DNA of 27,185 nucleotides. Origin: Firmicutes bacterium UBA5389. GTDB lineage: Bacteria > Bacillota > DTU025. A program made the position numbers and the translations under genes. Of this stretch, positions 8,700 to 16,684 are shown in pieces; position 1 is the first letter of the stretch, and each line of letters opens with the position of its first letter. The notes beneath the pieces are model-generated. The model saw nothing but the letters and a program-made list of their open reading frames with translations. It was not told where the DNA came from and ran no database searches. The stretch lies in NCBI GenBank assembly GCA_002409965.1, contig DHON01000081.1:1-27185 (forward strand), given 5' to 3'.

Positions 8700-9332
8700 T
8701 TACCTCCTGCTCTCCGCCGCTGCCTGCGCCGCGGCGATGGCCTCGCTCATACCGGCCAAGTCGGCTATGTGGGCGCCTGCACGGACCTTCTCAGCGATGC
8801 TCTCTTCCTTCTTGACTATCGCGGCGATGCGCTCAAGCACCTCGTCGATCCGCTCCTCGGGAACCACTACCACTCCGTCATCGTCGGCGATGATCAGGTC
8901 GCCAGTTCGAACCATCACGCCTCCGCATACTATGGGGTTTCCGGTGGATCCCACGGTCCGGTTGGAGCCTACACATGGAGTGATGTGCCTTGCGAAAACC
9001 GGCAAGCCCAGTTCGCGAATGTCGTCCACATCGCGCACAGCCCCGTCCACAACGACTCCGGCAACGCCGCGCTGGACAGCCTCAAGGCTCATCAAGCCGC
9101 CGAACATGGCGCCTGTTGGGTCGCCGTGACCATTGATCACCAGCACCTGCCCTGGCTTCACCTCGCCCAGAGCCTTGTGGCAGGTGATAATGCTTCCCGG
9201 ATAGCAGTCGACTGTATAGGCCGGCCCCGCTGCTCTCGTGCCCGGGTTTACGCTTTTGATCGCTGCGTCCATCGTACTTGTTTTGTTGAGTGCATCGCTT
9301 GCATTGGCTGAAGCATAGTACTCTGTCATCAT
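8700..9332 (-). CDS. RraA family aldolase-like protein
   Basis: This 210-residue RraA/HMG aldolase-fold protein has an intact DGAVRD signature (96-101) and DDDGVVVVP near the C-terminus, matching the metal- and substrate-binding residues of class II pyruvate aldolases of this family. The start is set at 9332 (MMTEYYAS) because AAGGAG lies just upstream. The same frame runs open to 9611, but that extension is antisense to the regulator gene and has a shadow-like composition. The gene starts 25 bases after the GntR gene and ends 5 bases before the second RraA gene. A likely role is retro-aldol or decarboxylase chemistry on a 2-oxo acid released from the imported compound. That role is inferred from operon context only. 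Confidence 0.92.
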   Translation of the reverse strand: MMTEYYASANASDALNKTSTMDAAIKSVNPGTRAAGPAYTVDCYPGSIITCHKALGEVKPGQVLVINGHGDPTGAMFGGLMSLEAVQRGVAGVVVDGAVRDVDDIRELGLPVFARHITPCVGSNRTVGSTGNPIVCGGVMVRTGDLIIADDDGVVVVPEERIDEVLERIAAIVKKEESIAEKVRAGAHIADLAGMSEAIAAAQAAAESRR

Positions 9333-9357
9333 CGCATCTCCTTGAGCCGGATCATGA

Positions 9358-10116
9358 TCATATGCTTGTCTCTGTGTTGATATAGTGCCGGCAGCGATCA
9401 CCCCGAACGGTCCATACGCACCGCACCACCACTGGACCCTCGCCTGGCCCATACGTGTACCTGTCGACAACAAGGACAGGCGTCCCCGGGCGCACCTCCA
9501 GTTCCTGGCTTTCAAACGCATCGGCCAACCGCGGTTCCATGTACCGGCGGGCGCGCGCCAACTGGAGGCCGCGCCGGGTAAGCAGATCCAAGAACCCACC
9601 TTCGCGGACATCCTCCTCTTTCAGGTCCGGCACTCTGGATGCTGGAACCGTGGTTCTCTCAACGAGAACCGGGTTTCCTCCGACAAGCAGTGTGCGCCAA
9701 ATTCCCACTATCTTGTCGTCGCGTTCTACACCGAAGAGCGCCTCGTTCAGGGGGTCCAACGGAAGGGTCTCAAACGCCACTAGCCGCACTCCGAGAGTAT
9801 GGTTTTGCCGCTCGACTTCCTTCTTGAAGTTATAGAAGCCGAGCAAGTCGTATTCCAGCGGCGCATTCTGTGCAAAGGTCCCTCGCCCGGGTATCCTGCG
9901 CAAGTAACCCTCCTGAACCAGTTGGAGAATGGCCTGTCGCACTACGCCGCGACTGACTCCGAGCGACTTAGCGATATCGAGTTCTCTGGGTATTGGTTCA
10001 TCGGCGGCGAACACGCCCTGGCGCACCGCTTCGCGCAGTTGATCTGCGAGCTGATGGTGAAGTGGAAGCCTCGACTCCTTAGACAGTGGAGCTAACGAGA
10101 ACAGATCTCCACTCAC
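9358..10116 (-). CDS. GntR/HutC family regulator with UTRA ligand domain
   Basis: This is a 252-residue transcription factor. The N-terminal winged helix (about 17-85) shows the GntR pattern, with PLHHQLADQLREAV, then IAKSLGVSRGVVRQAILQL as the helix-turn-helix, and RRIPGRGTFA as the wing. Residues about 95-245 match a UTRA/chorismate-lyase-like effector domain, ending in VVDRYTYGPGEGPVV. It is encoded inside the operon, between the dppC permease and the RraA genes, so it probably autoregulates. Candidate operators lie upstream of dppA at 13584-13680. The GTG start at 10116 is preceded by a G-rich ribosome binding site. The effector is probably the imported substrate or a breakdown product, but it cannot be named. 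Confidence 0.93.
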   Translation of the reverse strand: MSGDLFSLAPLSKESRLPLHHQLADQLREAVRQGVFAADEPIPRELDIAKSLGVSRGVVRQAILQLVQEGYLRRIPGRGTFAQNAPLEYDLLGFYNFKKEVERQNHTLGVRLVAFETLPLDPLNEALFGVERDDKIVGIWRTLLVGGNPVLVERTTVPASRVPDLKEEDVREGGFLDLLTRRGLQLARARRYMEPRLADAFESQELEVRPGTPVLVVDRYTYGPGEGPVVVRCVWTVRGDRCRHYINTETSI

Positions 10117-10164
10117 AGTGGAATCCCCCCATCTCCTTCAGGCCGACACACCTGCCGGCCAGCT

Positions 10165-11061
10165 CTAGACTCTCAGCGTGGGGTCCATCCGATCGCGTGT
10201 CCAGTCGCCCAACAGGTTGAAACCAAGGACCGTAATCATTATCGCCAGACCCGGGAATGTTCCCATCCACCACGCATTGTTCAGATAAGAGCGACCATCG
10301 GCCAGCATCGTGCCCCATGTGGAAACTGTGGGCGGTACGCCCAGTCCCAAAAAGCTCAGGCCCGACTCCAAAATGATGACAAACCCCAGGTCCAGAGTGG
10401 CCAGGACTACCGCGCTGGGCAACAGGTTAGGCAGCATGTGATGGAACAGAACCCGCGCGTTGGAACTGCCCAGGGCCTGTGCGGCCTCAACGAACTCCTT
10501 CTCTGCATAGCTCAGCGTTTGCCCGTAAATGACCCGAGTATATCGGGCCCACCTCGTAAGCGCGACAACCAAAATGAGGTTCTGGATCCCGGGGCCGGTT
10601 ATGCCGATCACCGCCAAGGCCAGAAGCATGAACGGCAAGCTCATTACCAGGTCCACACATCTCATGATCACGGTCTCGACGAAGCCGCGATAGTAACCTG
10701 CCACCAGGCCAAGGATCGTGCCGAATGCTGCTGTTATCGCTACACTCACAATGCCCACAAGAAGCGACACTCGAGAACCGTATATGATGCGACTAAGCAC
10801 ATCGCGGCCGAGATGGTCGGTTCCGACAAGGAATCGAGCCCCGCTGTACGGTGACTGCCACCCCGGCGGTTTCAGCCGTCCTAGGAGGTCCTGGGCATTC
10901 GGATCGTGCGGCGCTATGAGGGAAGCGAACACCGCCAAGAGAGCCACGACTACTACTATCGCGCCTCCGATAGCGCCGCTCAGATCCCGACGCTGCGGCG
11001 CTCCCTCAGCGTCAGCGCCTTGTGGTGTTCGCGATACTAATGCGCGGATCCAAGAGACCAT
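10165..11061 (-). CDS. DppC-type peptide ABC permease
   Basis: This inner-membrane permease subunit of the dipeptide/oligopeptide importer has 298 residues. A short cytoplasmic N-terminus leads into TM1 (IGGAIVVVVALLAVFASLI), then DPNAQDLLGRLKPP and the HLGRDVLSRIIYGSR motif typical of DppC/OppC. Five more hydrophobic segments follow. The EAA-like coupling loop is EFVEAAQALGSSNARVLFHHM. The start overlaps the end of dppB by 50 bases, which is typical of coupled permease genes. The ATG at 11061 has GGGAG somewhat far upstream. It forms the translocation pore with DppB and is powered by the fused ATPase encoded at the operon end. Confidence 0.94.
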   Translation of the reverse strand: MVSWIRALVSRTPQGADAEGAPQRRDLSGAIGGAIVVVVALLAVFASLIAPHDPNAQDLLGRLKPPGWQSPYSGARFLVGTDHLGRDVLSRIIYGSRVSLLVGIVSVAITAAFGTILGLVAGYYRGFVETVIMRCVDLVMSLPFMLLALAVIGITGPGIQNLILVVALTRWARYTRVIYGQTLSYAEKEFVEAAQALGSSNARVLFHHMLPNLLPSAVVLATLDLGFVIILESGLSFLGLGVPPTVSTWGTMLADGRSYLNNAWWMGTFPGLAIMITVLGFNLLGDWTRDRMDPTLRV

Positions 11062-11944
11062 ATGTCAGATCAACTCCCAAGTTTATCAGCACGAATATGG
11101 CTGACACCACTACAACCACTGCCTGGACCACCGGGTAATCGCGGCCCATGATCGCGTTCACCGCCAATCGTCCCACTCCGGGCCATGCGAACACGCTTTC
11201 CACAATCACCGATCCTCCCATGAGGCTCCCGAATTCCATGCCCAGCACTGTCACGATGGGAATCAGCGCGTTCCGGAGAGCGTGTTCTGTTATCACCGCA
11301 CTGTTGCGCAAACCCTTGCTGCGGGCGGTTCTCACGTAGTCCATTCGGAGTACTTCCAGCATACTCGAGCGCGTCATGCGCGCTATCCGGGCCGCTGAGT
11401 ACGCCCCCACAGCTAGCGCCGGCATGATCATTGACACGAATCCCCCGTTGCTTATGGCCGGAAGCCAGCGCAACCTCACCGAGAATACTAGGATGAGCAG
11501 GATACCGGTCCAGTAGACCGGCATTGCCTGCCCAACCAGAGCCAGTGACATAACGATACGATCGCCGACAGTACCACGATACACTGCAGCCAGCACGCCT
11601 GCGGGCATTCCAATGGCCATTGCAACGAGCATTCCTGCAGATGCGAGTTTGAACGTGGATGGCACGCGTTCTAGTACCAAGCCCAGGGCAGGGGCGCCCT
11701 GCCGATAAGAGTATCCAAGGTCGCCCCTGACCAGGCCGGCAAGAAACTTGCCGTACTGCACGTGGATCGGCTGATCGAGGCCGAGCGCGGTCCGCAGCTT
11801 CGCCTGCTCTTCGAGTGGAACGTCAGGCGGAAGCAAGGTGGCAATGGGGTCACCGGTTGTTCGCTGCAGGATAAACACAATCGTTACTACTCCCAGAATT
11901 GTGAGTGCAGCAAATAGAATGCGCTTTGCTATGTATCTGAACAC
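11012..11944 (-). CDS. DppB-type peptide ABC permease
   Basis: This 310-residue inner-membrane permease has TM1 near the N-terminus (KRILFAALTILGVVTIVFIL), then the QRTTGDP and LRTALGLDQPIHVQYGKFLAGLVRGDLG region characteristic of DppB/OppB. Further membrane segments follow, and the coupling loop contains DYVRTARSKGLRNSAV. The GTG at 11944 (VFRYIAKR) is chosen because GGGAGG lies about 7 bases upstream. The open frame to a TTG at 11986 adds a 14-residue polar stretch without a ribosome binding site. It partners with DppC and lies 53 bases downstream of the binding-protein gene. Confidence 0.94.
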   Translation of the reverse strand: MFRYIAKRILFAALTILGVVTIVFILQRTTGDPIATLLPPDVPLEEQAKLRTALGLDQPIHVQYGKFLAGLVRGDLGYSYRQGAPALGLVLERVPSTFKLASAGMLVAMAIGMPAGVLAAVYRGTVGDRIVMSLALVGQAMPVYWTGILLILVFSVRLRWLPAISNGGFVSMIMPALAVGAYSAARIARMTRSSMLEVLRMDYVRTARSKGLRNSAVITEHALRNALIPIVTVLGMEFGSLMGGSVIVESVFAWPGVGRLAVNAIMGRDYPVVQAVVVVVSAIFVLINLGVDLTYGLLDPRISIANTTRR

Positions 11945-11997
11945 TCGATGACCCTCCCTGCCACGCTGCCGGCTCGCTACCGCCAACTCAATGCCTA

Positions 11998-13551
11998 CTA
12001 CTTTCTGAGGCCTATGTCATAGGCCCTGATGCGCCCGTCAGGGCGTGGGGCCCAACTCACTTTGGTACTGCTTGCGGAGATCAGCGTGTATTGGATGATC
12101 CCGATGCCTCCGGCATCGTCGCGCAACAAGGCGAACGCCTTCTCGTAGACGGCCACTCTATCCTTGGTTTCAGTGCTTGTCCTTCCCATGTCAATGAGGT
12201 CGTCAAGAGCGTTGTTGGAGTAGGTCGACAGCGCTCCATTGCTACCGTAGAACGCGTTGAACTGAGGGTCGGTGTCCAAAAGGACGTTGTTACCACCCGT
12301 AGTATAGAGGGGCGCGATCTTCCTCGCTCTCATCTGGGTCTGGAACTGACCAAACTCAAGCGGCATCAGAGTCACTTTGATGCCCACCTGGCTCAGCTGC
12401 TGCGCCAGAATCTGAGCGATCTCCTTGTCCATGGGATACTTGCCGTTCTGGCAGTTCATCTCGACCGATAGGCCGGAAGGGTAACCCGCCTTGGCCAGGT
12501 ACTCCTTGGCCTTGGCCGGATCGTACGGCAGACGCTTGACACTCTTTGGAGCATTGGGAATGACGTCTGCAATCGGTATGCTCAGAACGCTTGCGTAGCC
12601 GCCCAACAGGCCGTCAACGATAGGCCTGGGATCGATGGCGTGCGCCACAGCCAGTCGGAAGTATTTGTTGTCCGCGGGCGCAACGAAGGTGTTGAAGTTG
12701 AGCATCTGGATCTGCGCGCAGGGCGATGTCACAACCTTCACGCTTCGCGAGGTCTTGAGCGCCCCTATCTGGTCAGACGGGATCGACTGCACAATGTCGA
12801 TTTCGCCCGTCTGCAGGCCGGCTATCCTGGTTGCCATCTCGGGCACAGCCTTCCAGACAATGCGGTCAACTGCGGGTCTGCCGCGGAAATACTGATCGTT
12901 CGCTTCTACTACCACCCTGTCGTCCCGAACCCACTGCACAAACAGGTATGGACCTGTTCCGACCGGATGTCGTGCGAAGTAGTCGTCGCCCTTTTCCTTG
13001 ATGTACTTCGGGGGCACAATGAGCAAGTTGGTCAGGCGTCCCAGGAAGACCGGGTCCAGCCCGTCCGTAACGAATCGTACTGTATAGGGCCCCACGACCT
13101 CGCATTTCAGAATCGTCGAAAAGAGCGGAGCTATAAGCGCCCGAGTCGCCGGATCCTTGACCCGATCGAATGTGAACTTGACGGCGTCGGCGTTAAAAGG
13201 CTCGCCATTGTGGAACTTCACGTCTTGGCGAAGGTTCAACACCCACTCAGTAGTGCTGGTCCTCTTCCAGTCAGTCGCCAAGGCTGGCTTGATGGACATG
13301 TCTTGATCGCGTAGAAGCAACGGGTCATAGATGCTATTGCACACGTTGCCCGTGTCGGTATCCGACTGTTTCTGCGGATCGAGCGTCACTGCATCCGCTC
13401 CCTGCGCGACGACGACCTCGGAAGCGCCGGCCCTGCCAGAAGCCCCAAGAACGGTGTTCGTCATGGGGCACAGGCACATCGACAGCACGCACGCCAGGAC
13501 AAGCATCATCGTACTCTTCTGCATCTTGTCCGCGAACTTGTGTAGGTACAT
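11998..13551 (-). CDS. Family 5 extracellular solute-binding protein (DppA/OppA type)
   Basis: This 517-residue secreted binding protein captures peptide-like substrate for the DppBC permease. An N-terminal signal peptide (about 1-37, hydrophobic MMLVLACVLSMCLC, cleavage near VLGA) precedes the family signature DAVTLDPQKQSDTDTGNV. WVLNLRQDVKFHNGEPFNADAVKFTFDR and the GTGPYLF region follow, both diagnostic of SBP family 5. Cysteines in the signal region do not form a clean lipobox, so I favour simple secretion, although lipid anchoring cannot be excluded. It is the first gene of the nine-gene operon. A ribosome binding site (AAAGGAG) lies about 11 bases before the ATG at 13551. Ligand cannot be deduced; the co-encoded M20 enzymes suggest a peptide or N-acyl amino acid. 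Confidence 0.94.
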   Translation of the reverse strand: MYLHKFADKMQKSTMMLVLACVLSMCLCPMTNTVLGASGRAGASEVVVAQGADAVTLDPQKQSDTDTGNVCNSIYDPLLLRDQDMSIKPALATDWKRTSTTEWVLNLRQDVKFHNGEPFNADAVKFTFDRVKDPATRALIAPLFSTILKCEVVGPYTVRFVTDGLDPVFLGRLTNLLIVPPKYIKEKGDDYFARHPVGTGPYLFVQWVRDDRVVVEANDQYFRGRPAVDRIVWKAVPEMATRIAGLQTGEIDIVQSIPSDQIGALKTSRSVKVVTSPCAQIQMLNFNTFVAPADNKYFRLAVAHAIDPRPIVDGLLGGYASVLSIPIADVIPNAPKSVKRLPYDPAKAKEYLAKAGYPSGLSVEMNCQNGKYPMDKEIAQILAQQLSQVGIKVTLMPLEFGQFQTQMRARKIAPLYTTGGNNVLLDTDPQFNAFYGSNGALSTYSNNALDDLIDMGRTSTETKDRVAVYEKAFALLRDDAGGIGIIQYTLISASSTKVSWAPRPDGRIRAYDIGLRK

Positions 13552-13583
13552 GAACGCGTCAGCTCCTTTCGTGAGGCCGCATT

Positions 13584-13593
13584 TGTCTGGACT
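13584..13593. promoter_or_regulatory. Candidate GntR/HutC operator 1 (tGTCTGGACt)
   Basis: The core GTC-TG-GAC has dyad symmetry and fits the HutC-subfamily pattern GT-M-TA-K-AC except for its central dinucleotide. It lies about 33 bases upstream of the dppA start, with its centre 22 bases from site 2, close to two helical turns. Confidence 0.5.
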
Positions 13594-13604
13594 TGATAAG
13601 CCGC

Positions 13605-13616
13605 ATGTCCGGACAT
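13605..13616. promoter_or_regulatory. Candidate GntR/HutC operator 2 (ATGTCCGGACAT)
   Basis: This perfect 12-base palindrome is the best of three related sites upstream of dppA. The core GTC-CG-GAC matches the layout of HutC-type GntR operators. It could serve the regulator encoded within the operon or the one at 14127-14867. Confidence 0.6.
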
Positions 13617-13668
13617 AATTCCTGTTTCGACATTTCTTGCTCGATTCCTTCTTGACTCATGAAATATC

Positions 13669-13680
13669 ATGTACAGACAT
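13669..13680. promoter_or_regulatory. Candidate GntR/HutC operator 3 (ATGTACAGACAT)
   Basis: This imperfect palindrome, core GTA-CA-GAC, shares flanks AT/AT with site 2 and lies 64 bases from it (about six helical turns). An adjoining inverted repeat CATGA-aata-TCATG (13658-13671) and another, GGTCT-tgcg-AGACC (13683-13696), add further dyads. The 270-base gap between dppA and the DUF6504 gene holds nothing else I can identify; I could not place a convincing -35/-10 pair. Confidence 0.45.
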
Positions 13681-13821
13681 AAGGTCTTGCGAGACCAGCA
13701 GAATCCCGCACCCGCGGCGAGAAGGTCAATCCGCGCGCGAAGGGAATACGATTCAGTTCGCGAATAAGCTCATTAGGGCCCGGCGGTCGGAGAAGCACGC
13801 CTGTGCAATGGAGTGAAACAG

Positions 13822-14103
13822 ATGCCTCGATTCATAGGAAAGCCCGCCGAAGTTGAATGCTCCGCGGGATCAACCACGCCCACAGCGTTCGCATGGAACG
13901 ATACAGAAATGCAGGTAGTGAAGATCGTGGCCGAATGGCAGGACTTCGGATTCGGCGGCGCCCACCCAATCGCCAGGACGTGGAGGACCAGGCGCCATCG
14001 CAACTACTACAGGATCCTGTGCAGCGATGGACACACATACGAGATATACCTGGACAGAGGCAGCGGACGGCGCGAATGGCACGTGTACAGGCAAGTGGAT
14101 TGA
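13822..14103 (+). CDS. DUF6504 family small protein
   Basis: This 93-residue protein matches the DUF6504 pattern: WQDFGFGG, then an RRHRNYYRI stretch, YEIYLDR and a final REWHVYRQVD. The many conserved aromatic and basic residues and the short strands suggest a small beta-rich protein. Its function is not established. The ATG at 13822 is preferred because GGAG lies 8 bases upstream; a GTG at 13813 overlaps that ribosome binding site. It is transcribed divergently from the peptide operon and convergently with the second GntR gene, with 23 bases between the stops. There is no signal peptide or membrane segment, so it should be cytoplasmic. Confidence 0.85.
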   Translation: MPRFIGKPAEVECSAGSTTPTAFAWNDTEMQVVKIVAEWQDFGFGGAHPIARTWRTRRHRNYYRILCSDGHTYEIYLDRGSGRREWHVYRQVD

Positions 14104-14126
14104 GCAGTGTAGCAAGTGCCAGCTCA

Positions 14127-14867
14127 TCAGCCCTTGTACCGCAGATCGAACTCGAATGTAAACTCGTTGGGATGATACACCGACAGGGTCATCTCCACCG
14201 GAGTCCAGCCGGCGACATAGGCGATCCGCCTGCGCCTGATGGCGAGAGTCCTGGGTTTGAGTCCAAGTATCTGCGCCTCTTCCTTGTCGAGGAAGCTCGG
14301 GTACAGAGTGTCCCTCGCGTGCGAGAGATGAACTCCGAACTGCTCCATTACCCGGTACAGAGACTCTATCTCGAAATCGTGGTCCAGCAACCTAGGGTGG
14401 CAGGCCTCAGGGACATGGCTGGTTTCGATGCCCATGGGTTCGCCCGATGCAAATCTGATCCTCTTGATGTAGGCAACCCGAGCCCCGGCTTCCAGTTCCA
14501 GCATGCCTGCCAGGTTATCGTCTGCCTGGATCCACCTGCACTCCAGCACCTTCGATGATGGAGTCAGTCCGCGTAGCTTCACCATATCGGTGAACCCCAT
14601 AAACACCTGAGTCTCGGGTGGGATCTTCTTTTCCGCAACGTATATGCCCATGCCGCGCTTTCGGTAACACAATCCCTCGCTTACGAGCATCCTCGTGGCC
14701 TGCCGAACCGTCATTCGACTCACCTGAAACCCCTCGCTCAACTCGCGCTCGGAAGGAATGGGGCTACCGGGCGGATATTCTCCGGCTACTATTCGATCCT
14801 CTAGTGCCTCCCTAATCTGATAGTAGATGGGGACCGGACTATTCTTGTCGATCAGTTGGCATCTCAC
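14127..14867 (-). CDS. GntR/HutC family regulator with UTRA domain (second)
   Basis: This 246-residue transcription factor has an N-terminal winged helix with the classic GntR layout: PVPIYYQIREALEDRI, then PSERELSEGFQVSRMTVRQA (helix-turn-helix), and a GMGIYVAEKK wing. The C-terminal UTRA domain contains VAYIKRIRFASGEPMGIETS and LAIRRRRIAYVAGWTPVEM. The GTG at 14867 is immediately preceded by GAGAGGA with essentially no spacing, so the true start may be an in-frame CTG at 14855 before LIDKNSPVPIYYQ. It lies downstream of the MFS gene on the same strand and probably controls that transporter. The GTCTAG repeats upstream of the MFS gene are plausible targets. Confidence 0.92.
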   Translation of the reverse strand: MRCQLIDKNSPVPIYYQIREALEDRIVAGEYPPGSPIPSERELSEGFQVSRMTVRQATRMLVSEGLCYRKRGMGIYVAEKKIPPETQVFMGFTDMVKLRGLTPSSKVLECRWIQADDNLAGMLELEAGARVAYIKRIRFASGEPMGIETSHVPEACHPRLLDHDFEIESLYRVMEQFGVHLSHARDTLYPSFLDKEEAQILGLKPRTLAIRRRRIAYVAGWTPVEMTLSVYHPNEFTFEFDLRYKG

Positions 14868-15197
14868 TCCTCTCGCGATGGCTAGAAGCGATCATGCTCT
14901 CACACAGAGGAATCTCAGTCCCAGAGCGGCGAACATGTTGGGGTCACTCACACTCATCGGCCAGATACCGAAGGGTCCGGACCGAACGGGCGATAGCCGC
15001 GCTGCGGTCAGCCCGCGTCATCATCCACGCGCTCTCTTCTTCTCCTCGTCCGCGTTCCGTAAAGACCAAGTCCTCAACATGGTGTTGACTCCCACATGTG
15101 CCACGCGATCATCCCAATCATACCACTAGATCCGGTTGTTGTGCCTATTCATTGGCACTGCCGCCAAACAGAGCGTCAATGCACCCAACCACCTAAT
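14868..15197. other. Intergenic stretch without a supportable gene
   Basis: No convincing coding frame is present on either strand. A minus-strand extended -10 (TGGTATGAT) lies at 15117-15125, with no clear -35. The palindrome CACATGTG at 15093-15100 lies just downstream of it. These could be the promoter and operator of the GntR gene, but the evidence is weak. The stretch adjoins an ABC-ATPase fragment and may be decayed sequence. Confidence 0.4.
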
Positions 15198-15323
15198 TCA
15201 CCGCCGGCACAGGGACGCTATGTTCTCTCCCTTTACCCGTATCTTCCCCGCAGTCGGCATTTCCAGTCCGGCTACCACTTTCAGTGTGGTCGCCTCGCCA
15301 GAACCGCTAGGGCCCAGGTCTTC
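15198..15323 (-). pseudogene. ABC transporter ATPase fragment (MalK/PotA-like Walker A region)
   Basis: A 41-codon stretch reads LGPSGSGEATTLKVVAGLEM followed by PTAGKIRVKGENI. This is the Walker A segment and the following strand of a CUT1/PotA-type importer ATPase. The Walker A lysine is replaced (GSGEATT instead of GSGKTT). The rest of the domain (Q-loop, signature, Walker B) is absent on both sides. It overlaps the last 17 bases of the MFS gene. This looks like the debris of a lost transporter operon. Confidence 0.7.
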
Positions 15324-16503
15324 TGGTATTGCTTTGATAGACTGTGCAGGCTTTTCGCAACCACAACAACAGACACACAAAAGCGATCTCCAGCACACAG
15401 GCCACCAAGAACTGAGATTGAACCGACCTGCCCACGAGAACCCCGCCCAGGAGAGATCCTGACAGTATCCCCGCCCCAAGAACGCCCTCTGCGTAACCAC
15501 TGAGGTTCCTCCCTGCCACCTGCGTCCATAGGATACTGAGGTAAATGGCCGCGAAATTGACCAGTCCATATCCCAGTCCCATGAACGCAACGGCTGCGGA
15601 GCGTATCCAGAAAGCAGATCCGAAGGCAAACAGCGCGCTACCGAGTAGAATGGTCACAGCGCCCACAAGAAAGGCCCTCCGGCCATCGTCAACGGCAACC
15701 CAAGCGGATCTGGCGCGTCTTAGCAACAACAGTGAGACAACTTGAGCCATTGCCTTGATGGCCAATAGCGCTCCCCAGTACGATGAGGGAAGGTTACTCT
15801 GGGATACCATGACCGGCCCCGCCGCGCGAAGGCTACCGTCCACGAAACCGACTATGAAGGCTCCAGTGAAGGCACCTATTACGGGAACCCACACAGTCCC
15901 AGAGGTCCTCAATCTTGCGGTCTCGCAGTCTGCTTCGGGGAGTTCATCAGTCTCCGCAATCGCCTCGCCCGCCTCCCGGGGCAGTCTGCCCATCACTAGC
16001 TGCAGCACGATTAACAACCCGGTTCCAAGCAGGAAGCTGAGCGCCCCCGAGCGTCCGTAGACAAGACCCGCCACCGTAGGACCTAACATCAGGCCGACGT
16101 TGAGCCAGATGAAACTGCTGCACAATCCGGTCCATAGGTCGTGCTGGCTCTCATCCTCGTGGGTTGCCCAGAAGTTGGGCCAGTACGTGCCCATCAAGCA
16201 ACCATTGAGCGCCGATACAACCAGGAACTGCGGCACCGACCGAATGACTGCGCAGATTGCATATAACAGAGCCAGGGCAACGCAGGACAAGCGCACCAGC
16301 GCGAGTTGAGTTGGACGTTGCACTGCTAACCTGCCATTGATCACGGTGAATACTATGTATGAGATCGAGTGTAGCGCGGCCGACAGCCCTACTTCGAGGC
16401 TGCCCGCCCCAAGCCGCAGGATTTCGCACGGAACGATGACAAAGAACGTGCTCACTGCCACGTTGAACACCAATGCATAGAGGGACGATGCAGGGCCCGT
16501 CAT
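15307..16503 (-). CDS. MFS transporter
   Basis: This 398-residue integral membrane protein has about 12 hydrophobic segments spread along its length and a hydrophilic central loop near residue 180 (EAGEAIAETDELPEADCETA), the usual 6+6 MFS layout. The cytoplasmic loop between TM2 and TM3 reads NGRLAVQRPTQLALVRL, a degenerate form of the MFS motif A position. The substrate cannot be inferred. The ATG at 16503 has CGGAGG about 8 bases upstream. Its last codons run into an ABC-ATPase remnant, so the native C-terminus may have been replaced. The next gene on the strand is a GntR regulator, which probably senses the transported compound or a relative of it. Confidence 0.87.
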   Translation of the reverse strand: MTGPASSLYALVFNVAVSTFFVIVPCEILRLGAGSLEVGLSAALHSISYIVFTVINGRLAVQRPTQLALVRLSCVALALLYAICAVIRSVPQFLVVSALNGCLMGTYWPNFWATHEDESQHDLWTGLCSSFIWLNVGLMLGPTVAGLVYGRSGALSFLLGTGLLIVLQLVMGRLPREAGEAIAETDELPEADCETARLRTSGTVWVPVIGAFTGAFIVGFVDGSLRAAGPVMVSQSNLPSSYWGALLAIKAMAQVVSLLLLRRARSAWVAVDDGRRAFLVGAVTILLGSALFAFGSAFWIRSAAVAFMGLGYGLVNFAAIYLSILWTQVAGRNLSGYAEGVLGAGILSGSLLGGVLVGRSVQSQFLVACVLEIAFVCLLLWLRKACTVYQSNTRRPGP

Positions 16504-16684
16504 GGTACGAACCTCCGACTCAAGAACTCAACGTGGGATCGCGCGAACGGCTCCTCCTCCGAGGCCTCGCGACAGGCAACCTCTACATTGATGAAGACCT
16601 CGCCTAGATGAAACAGTCCTCGGGTTCCCGTGCTCACACCTATACCTCCGTCACTTACATGATGAATTCGCTAGTGGATGGGCC

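Noticed and set aside
9350..9359. Palindrome GATCATGATC between GntR and RraA genes
   Set aside because: It overlaps the GntR stop codon and shares no core with the operators upstream of dppA, so it is probably chance.
9333..9611. N-terminal extension of the first RraA gene
   Set aside because: The extension is antisense to the GntR C-terminal region and has a Trp/Arg/Gly-rich shadow composition; AAGGAG marks the start at 9332.
13741..13790. TTCGCGAA palindrome and AT-rich stretch as promoter of the DUF6504 gene
   Set aside because: No convincing -35/-10 pair with acceptable spacing on the plus strand.
14827..15129. Plus-strand open frame of 100 codons in the gap upstream of the second GntR gene
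   Set aside because: Low-complexity Ser/Arg/Thr-rich composition, no ribosome binding site, and partly antisense to the GntR start.
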